Assembly: GCF_964275005.1 (NCBI RefSeq)
Contig: NC_092690.1
Location: 11,350,010 to 11,414,009, forward strand
Source: Diadema setosum
Lineage: Eukaryota; Echinodermata; Echinoidea; Diadematoida; Diadematidae
Direction of reading: 5' to 3'
Length of the DNA: 64,000 bases
Part shown: piece by piece, positions 58,901 to 64,000 of the stretch
Layout of the letters: every line of letters starts with the position of its first letter
How positions within the stretch are numbered: position 1 is the first letter of the stretch
Position numbers and translations under genes: made by a program
The notes under the pieces: generated by a model
Databases searched by the model: none
Told to the model about the DNA's origin: nothing
What the model saw: only the letters and a program-made list of their open reading frames with translations

Positions 58901-61900
58901 TGTCAAGCTTTGCTTCAATGTAAATTGTATGACAAGTCTATGTTTGTTTTTCTCTCGTATGTGCTATAGCTACATCAGTGTAGATGCATGACCTTTTTGC
59001 ACACAAAACAATGACAGAAACTTAGAATTAACTAGCAAATCCAGCGGGGAGCACCGCTGATAGTCAATCACCACATAAAATGCAAGCTACATGTGACAAG
59101 CTACGAGTGACAGGAATAAAATCGCAAGAAACGCCTTCATTGTACTGTGGCATTTGATGATTTATTGATCGGTTTGGCGGTTTGCATGCGTTTGAGCAGA
59201 AAATGCGAACTTAACATGCTGTCAACTGAGTCAGGCATGTGAATGTAGCACACAAAGAGTTAAAATCATTAATACAACCATAAGTAGATATAAACTACCA
59301 TACAGTCCTTTGCTGTGAAATCATTTACTCAGAACATGTATATACACACTCACACTCAAACCTATCACGCTAATATCCCCTGGCCGACATTCATAAGTCT
59401 TGGAAGAATGTTCATGCCAGCTTAGCATGGCTTGCATATGGAAAGCTGTTGGCATACAGTGGAACTTTAAAATATGATTTTGGATGAATTATGGTAATTT
59501 TCAATCAAATAATTACTTGTAAAGCCATGATGTTTATGAAAACCAGATATGTCTGCAAAAATTTTACATCCAGCTTCTACCTGCAAAAACTCTACAAGTG
59601 TCTTTTGCACCAATATAATAGTGTCAGATATGAAACATTTACACAGCTTTAGGTCAGGCTGTACACTTAAGCCCACATCTAATCCAAGATCAATTTACAT
59701 CCAGATGTTTACCTGCACATGTTTGTGGAAATCATTTTCCAGCTCACTCAGCATGTCATGCCAACATCCATAAATGGAATTTGCAAGTGAATAAACACGT
59801 CTATCTCTACCATCATTTAACTAAACTCTGCATCTAACCCACACTCACCATCTGGTTTTGTTTTTCCTCCTGTTTCCGCTTGAGTTCAGCCACTTTCTCC
59901 TCATGTGACATGAATCTTGCAGCATTCATGATTCGTCTGTATTCCTCAAAGGGTAGGACGACAGACTGGCCAGATGGATCTTCCTTTGGAACTCTGCCCA
60001 TAGAATATAGATAAAGACAAAAGTGCAAACCCCTGTACTGATTTAGATTGGGGGGGGGGGGGGGACAGAAAGTAAACATGCCAAGTAGAAAATTTTGCAT
60101 AAATGTACTAAGAGAATTAAAATAAAATCTCATTGCAACATTCTAAAGTTCACTTCCACAAATCTGATAAAACACAATTAAATTTATCAAAGCATACAGG
60201 CATAATAAGCAAACTATATAAAGCAGAGGCTGTACGCAAAAAACAAAACAAAAACAAAACAAAAACAAAAGCAAAATGGAATATGAAAATAAACACATGA
60301 CACATATTGTATTCTATAATGTATGATGGTGCTGAACAATGTAGAAAGTTTGTTGATAACTCAACATGCCCGAGTAAAAACAGAGCACATTGTGATCAAA
60401 TGATGTGTCCTCCATATGAGACTGTACTTTCAACTGAATAACTCTAAGTGGTCTCAGAATTTCCAATTTGGGTACCAGGTATTCTCTCGTGGATTGAGAT
60501 TCATATGCAGTGCTATATTTGCTGACACAAGGGGCTTAAAAGGAGCACTGAGTACACTACTCACATGAGTTTGCGGATGAGATCTTTTGTGATGACCTGG
60601 ACCTCTTCCTTGCCCTTCTTTCCCCCAGACCTGGTCCTGGTGGGGGCTGGCTCTATCGTCTCCCTTGCTGCTGTCTGTTTGTTGTTAGCATTCTTGTTCG
60701 GCGTGCCAAAGAGAGACTCGTCCACTTGAGATGTTTTGCTGACAGTGTAGTACTGCCTCGTCTTGGCCCGTCGTGAGGCTGAGCTCGTAGACGACTCGCT
60801 TATTATGCTGTGTGGCTGTAGAGAGAAGAAAGGTAGTACAGTAGTAGTAATATCAAATGTACAATAATAGTCATGGTTTAATATACCAAATCGTGGCCTG
60901 TACTCCACCTGGATACTGTCACTTCATCACTCAGCTCAGTCAGATTCTAAAACAGTAAAGACAAGCAGACTATTCAACCAGAAGGAGGTCCTGTAAATAT
61001 TTGAGAGACAAAAGTGTAACATTTAAATTAAAGCAGCATACAACATGTGTAGGATAGGGTCTAGAATCTACACTTACATGTACATGTAGGCCCTATCCAG
61101 GCTTTAGAACCCAATGGTTAGAGGGTCTACATTCAGTATTATGTCAGCTCAGACAACACCTCAAAATCTTATTAAATTTACAGTCACTTTATTTTTGACT
61201 GAATTCCCATTCATTGCATGATAACCATGTTGTCGTCAGTGTCACAGCGAATGGCAACAGTGAGAACAATTATACAGTTAGAAATCTAGACTAGGCACTG
61301 TAGAGTTCTGTTGACTCAACTTGACTGTTCTCTACTACTCTATCATGACAGCAGACAGGGATTCTACACTCTTCAATATGATTGAGGGTACCATCTATCA
61401 GCACCTTAAGGATGTACAGAGGTTGATTATTCCAAAAATATACAACAAATTCGCCTTCGTAAGTCTAGCTATCCGCAAATAGACCATCTATGCCATAAAT
61501 ACTGCAGTTTCGAATCTCGTGACCATCCTGTTGATTCTGAATGACACCACGTTGTAACGCAATTTCAGTGTGTGCGATGCATTTTCTTCGCGGGGCTTAC
61601 AAGTCACAAGGGTAGATTCTACCTCACGATCGGCACCCCCTCCCTCCATGGGATGCATAGGTAATACACATGAATTTCACAGTCATGCGTCGTTACTGAG
61701 CTGAGCGGATGTGTAGTTGAAACGTGTTTAGTTTGGTTTGTTAGTCTGTTTATGAGTTTGATTTTCGTTTCTTCGTTTTTATTGTTTTCATAGCTAGACC
61801 GGTTTCTAATGGCACTTAATCCCACGCGTAGGGGCCTACCTTTTCATTATAACATGTTAGAATCTAGAAGCTCTAGCAAGTCTATTATGCAAACAGCCAT

Positions 61901-63209
61901 GAACAACCATGATACGCAGGGTGCCGATGTCAAGGTACCCTGCCAATAGGTGGTATGGTTGGGTGTCCATAATATCGGACACCTAACGTTTTTCTATCAA
62001 TAGAAACGTGGAAAATCTCACAATTTGCCTGAAATTTTACTCACGTGTGGAGAAAATACTCCGGATTCACAAGCGCGCACTGAAAATGCGATCTGAGGTA
62101 CGCGCTCTAGATGGCGGCTTCGAACGCGTGGGGTGTCATTTTTTCCGCACTCAGTTGCCCGGCTCATATCGACCGACCACCCCGCCCTCTATTGACAATA
62201 CGTATAAAGCGTACTTAAACGCGTTTTTTCGACAAGCTGCTGTTTTTTTCTAGTCGTAATTTTTTCCCCAATAATATTTGAATATATTTTGAATCCTTCG
62301 ATATTACTTTTGAAGGACTGTTTGATGAATTTGACTTGATTTTCATTAGGAAACTTTTCATCGTAATTGAAATAAATTAGATGAGTCGGTTTGTTTTTTC
62401 ACGGTATTCATTTCTCGTTTCTGCATCAACTCGTACGGTCGTAGCGCAAGCGGGCGACAAAATGTTTATGTCATGTGTATGTGTAACGTACTGTGCACGA
62501 TCGTACAAGCGGCGGTGACAATTTTGCGGTCAAAATCGTCAAATTTATTACGGAAGGATACGCCTCTACATCTAACAACGAGTCAGCAAAGGTAGGCCTA
62601 GTTATATGTAGTTACACGATAAACCTTATTCGATTTTGCTAAATTTCGGTAATTTAGAGGGAATACTTAGTTGTTTTCGCCACATTTTACTCGGTAGCGT
62701 AGCCCAGTGAAGAATCGAACACCGTTGCGCGTAGTCCCATGCGTACATTTTCTTTCTGTACGCGCAATGCCATTATAATGCGCGGCCGGTCGTTATGGAC
62801 CCGGTCGGTGGGTTGGACCCCTACCATACCTTTTGGATAGTTACCATACAAAGTGATTAAAATTTACACAGTAGAAATCGGAATGCAGATTGAGAAAGTT
62901 ATAGAACCTAAATTAGTGTAGGAACGAGTCAGAAAATATGAAGGCCTTCTCAATTGACTCTAGAATTCAAAAAAGGCAAACTCTCACACACCACACAGTA
63001 AACTTTTACTAACAGTTAGACAGTTCTATCTTTAGCAGAACGACAGGCTAGCTAGACTAGGGACCCGGTCTAACGTTAACGTAGTTAGTGCTGAGTGGAG
63101 AGCGAGCTAACGACACGTTAGACATCATGACATTGAATTGCGTGCGTTCATTTTCAGCTCCAATTTAGAGAAGGCAAACCCCTCTCATCGGTGAAGAAAA
63201 ACTTACCAT
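52951..63209 (-). CDS. CFAP45: CFAP45, cilia- and flagella-associated protein 45 (ten coding exons, 541 aa)
   Basis: CFAP45 (CCDC19, NESG1) is a filamentous protein inside the doublet microtubules of motile cilia. Coding exons on the minus strand: 63207-63209, 60565-60815, 59849-59993, 58620-58790, 57469-57647, 56792-56921, 56069-56299, 54815-55038, 53976-54200 and 52951-53017. All have GT-AG borders, phases agree, and the total is 1,626 bp. The human protein has 551 residues. Near-identical landmarks: VDESLFG near the N-terminus, LIVPKEDPSG across the exon 2/3 junction, LNAKCHAIRDAQILEK, EAEQERIR and EKEKEIARLRAMQ, AKDYQAEKDALRAKRNQE, and PDKYCAEVERK at the end. Most of the protein is a charged coiled coil of the trichohyalin/plectin-homology type. 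Exon 1 encodes only the initiator Met. Exons are much more GC-rich than the introns, which hold several MITEs. Confidence 0.97.
53540..53929. mobile_element. TTAA-flanked MITE, CFAP45 intron 9
   Basis: 390 bp with inverted ends AGGGACTGTACAG and CTGTACAGTCCCT, directly flanked by TTAA (53536-53539 and 53930-53933). Inner inverted matches include CATGTAATTCTAAGGGGAATC against GAATCCTTCTTAAAATTACATG. TTAA targets point to Kolobok or piggyBac-type transposases. It ends 43 bp from exon 9. Confidence 0.8.
54255..54665. mobile_element. TTAA-family MITE copy, CFAP45 intron 8
   Basis: Shares GCAGCAATATTAGTAGAACA, CAGTGAAAGTTTG and GACAATCCATTCAAAAGTTATG with the copy at 55704-56019. Its ends are less clear. 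Much of the sequence is mirrored within it (CACTGCTGGATGAGAAGACTAC against GTAGTCTTCTCATCCAGCA). Confidence 0.6.
55238..55400. mobile_element. Degraded MITE related to the one at the HOATZ promoter
   Basis: Contains AGGCCTTGCATCTGATTGGCTGA, shared with 26876-27010, followed by a palindrome around TGGTGATCATCTGATTACAG and its inverse. In CFAP45 intron 7. Confidence 0.45.
55704..56019. mobile_element. TTAA-flanked MITE, CFAP45 intron 7
   Basis: 316 bp between TTAA sites (55700-55703 and 56020-56023), ends AGGACAAG and CTTGTCCT, with imperfect inverted similarity extending about 75 bases inward. It ends 49 bp from exon 7. Confidence 0.78.
57218..57404. mobile_element. TA-flanked MITE (pogo/mariner-like), copy 1, CFAP45 intron 5
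   Basis: Ends CAGTGGACTCTCTTTATAA and TTATAACGGGAGTGCACTG flanked by TA. It shares its interior (GGGACC-GTAGTTTTC, GCCTGAATTT-TATTTCATTG, TTATAACCGTGTTTGTTATAAC) with the copy at 58384-58582 in the next intron. Confidence 0.78.
57725..58380. repeat. Degenerate GTGTAATTGAGT minisatellite, CFAP45 intron 4
   Basis: Irregular tandem units of TGTGTAATTGAGT/GTGTAAATGAGT type over about 600 bp. It is interrupted at 57764-57925 by a sequence resembling the CAGTCAACCTTGC MITE. Confidence 0.7.
58384..58582. mobile_element. TA-flanked MITE (pogo/mariner-like), copy 2, CFAP45 intron 4
   Basis: Ends CAGTGGACTCCTATTATAAC and GTTATAACAGGAGTGCACTG flanked by TA (58382-58383 and 58583-58584). Same family as 57218-57404. 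Ends 37 bp from exon 4. Confidence 0.78.
60050..60064. repeat. G run upstream of CFAP45 exon 3
   Basis: About 15 G residues (C on the coding strand) some 55 bp upstream of the exon 3 acceptor. Confidence 0.85.
60816..63206. other. CFAP45 intron 1
   Basis: 2.4 kb with no exon recognised. GGTATGGTTGGGTGTCC at about 61953 and GGACCCCTACCATACC at about 62815 are imperfect inverses enclosing about 880 bp, perhaps a degraded transposon; the enclosed sequence has many CpG-bearing words and no coding frame I can support. Confidence 0.45.
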
Positions 63210-63535
63210 TTTGATTTGAAGTTGAAGCTTGGCTTCTCAGCTGAATTCAAGATTCGTGGTGCAAAAGGAGATTCTATGTCACTATAGTTTGATTTCCGAT
63301 GAGCCCAACTCAACTGAATGTATTTTCTGTATCGCTTCACTGTAGCTGGTTCTCTGTTATTCTTGCGTTAGGAGCTCGAGAAAACTTGCTGATTCGTGAT
63401 GTATAATCGAATACCATTCAGCTGTACACACGCAATGCTCTATTTACATGTCGTTGCTAAGCTGTGGGTGACGTTCGCTAGGAGAGTGATATCCTTTCTC
63501 TTATATTCCCATGCTATGATTATACGGAGTGCTTC
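63210..63535. promoter_or_regulatory. Putative bidirectional promoter between CFAP45 and a divergent exon
   Basis: 326 bp between the CFAP45 start codon (minus strand) and a plus-strand start codon at 63536. No TATA box stands out. The head-to-head arrangement is what suggests shared regulation. Confidence 0.4.
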
Positions 63536-63687
63536 ATGCAAGAAATGGAGACTGGTAAATCCTTGTGTGCGACGGTCAAAGGTCAAACTACGCATTGCCC
63601 AAATTTACTGAAAACAGAGCAGTCTGAATTCGCACAGTATGAGGTCTTTGAGAAAATCCTTGCACTTTCTGAGGACACTTTCAAGAC
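63536..63687 (+). CDS. Candidate first coding exon of a divergent gene (partial)
   Basis: ATG at 63536 opens 50 codons plus two bases, ending at a consensus donor (AAGAC then GTAAGTAG). The predicted start is MQEMETGKSLCATVKG and the end EVFEKILALSEDTFK, which looks like an ordinary soluble helical protein. Without splicing the frame ends one codon later. The rest would lie beyond this window. I do not recognise the family. Confidence 0.45.
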
Positions 63688-64000
63688 GTAAGTAGAGGAA
63701 TATCGGGAATATCGTCAAAATATTTGATATACAGAATATACAACATGGTACACTCGCCACGAATGCATGTATGAAACCCGCGAGATTTCTGTTTGCCTAG
63801 TCCCATGTGTAATGAATTGCGTAAGTATCTATGGGAAATGCGTGTTGTAGCTGGATCAGATGGATATAGACTTAGATTCTAACGTTAGGCTAGATTTATT
63901 TCATCAAAAGGAAAATACATAGCATCCCAAAGGCTGAATTGCGTGTTCCTGCTGTAAAACAATATACAAACGAAAAAAAAAAACACGATACAATAATTTA
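63688..64000. other. Putative intron of the divergent gene
   Basis: No further exon recognised before the window ends. Confidence 0.35.

Noticed and set aside
62008-62253. 81-codon plus-strand frame in CFAP45 intron 1
   Set aside because: No splice sites, domain or composition support; it lies within a possible degraded transposon.
63396-63611. 71-codon plus-strand frame upstream of the divergent exon
   Set aside because: It overlaps the better supported frame that starts at 63,536 and ends at a consensus donor; it has no recognisable feature of its own.
1-64000. tRNA, rRNA or other structured RNA genes
   Set aside because: I scanned for tRNA-type B boxes and conserved rRNA words and found none that I could support.

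Overview
This is animal genomic DNA: multi-exon genes with GT-AG introns, several families of small DNA transposons, microsatellites and simple-sequence runs. Two genes are clearly ciliary: HOATZ and CFAP45, both on the minus strand. Their divergence from the human proteins and the style of the repeats suggest a marine invertebrate deuterostome, most likely an echinoderm such as a sea urchin. That placement is an inference, not something the sequence proves.

Layout. (1) 1-7.9 kb: exons of HOATZ on the minus strand. (2) 7,876-26,760: a very large Mutator-like (MULE) DNA transposon, 18,885 bp, with a perfect 10-bp target duplication. It sits in the fifth codon of HOATZ exon 1. Its ends are long inverted repeats: about 555 bp of unique terminal sequence, then a 1.8-2.3 kb minisatellite on each side. 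The interior holds a second 34-bp minisatellite, several internal duplications and a three-exon transposase gene predicted to encode 935 residues (two C2H2 fingers, MULE DDE core, SWIM finger, C-terminal PHD-like finger). All splice phases agree and no break was seen. (3) 26.78-32.8 kb: the old HOATZ promoter side, small inverted-repeat elements, microsatellites, a cluster of TGACATCA repeats and a possible promoter with a 5' exon. (4) 32,847-36,741: a young-looking LTR element with 425-bp LTRs and only a gag-like frame. (5) 37.0-40.95 kb: a plus-strand three-exon gene for a 385-residue protein I do not recognise. (6) 42.2-46.3 kb: a non-autonomous Helitron-like repeat carrying blocks of AGGTCA direct repeats, interrupted by a 2,751-bp element with 16-bp terminal inverted repeats, a TACT duplication and eight copies of a 14-bp subterminal motif. 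(7) 46.3-52.9 kb: non-coding DNA with MITEs, including one nested inside an older palindrome. (8) 52,951-63,209: CFAP45 in ten coding exons, with MITEs in its introns. (9) 63,536-63,687: a candidate first coding exon of a divergent gene that would share the CFAP45 promoter region.

The main result is the HOATZ/MULE junction. The terminal repeat happens to supply an ATG in frame with HOATZ, so the gene could in principle be expressed with a new N-terminus from a promoter in the transposon. The original HOATZ start now reads into the other terminal repeat and stops after 22 codons. The transposase runs in the same direction as HOATZ, so the old HOATZ promoter points at it. The minisatellites inside the inverted ends give the transposon a fold-back architecture.
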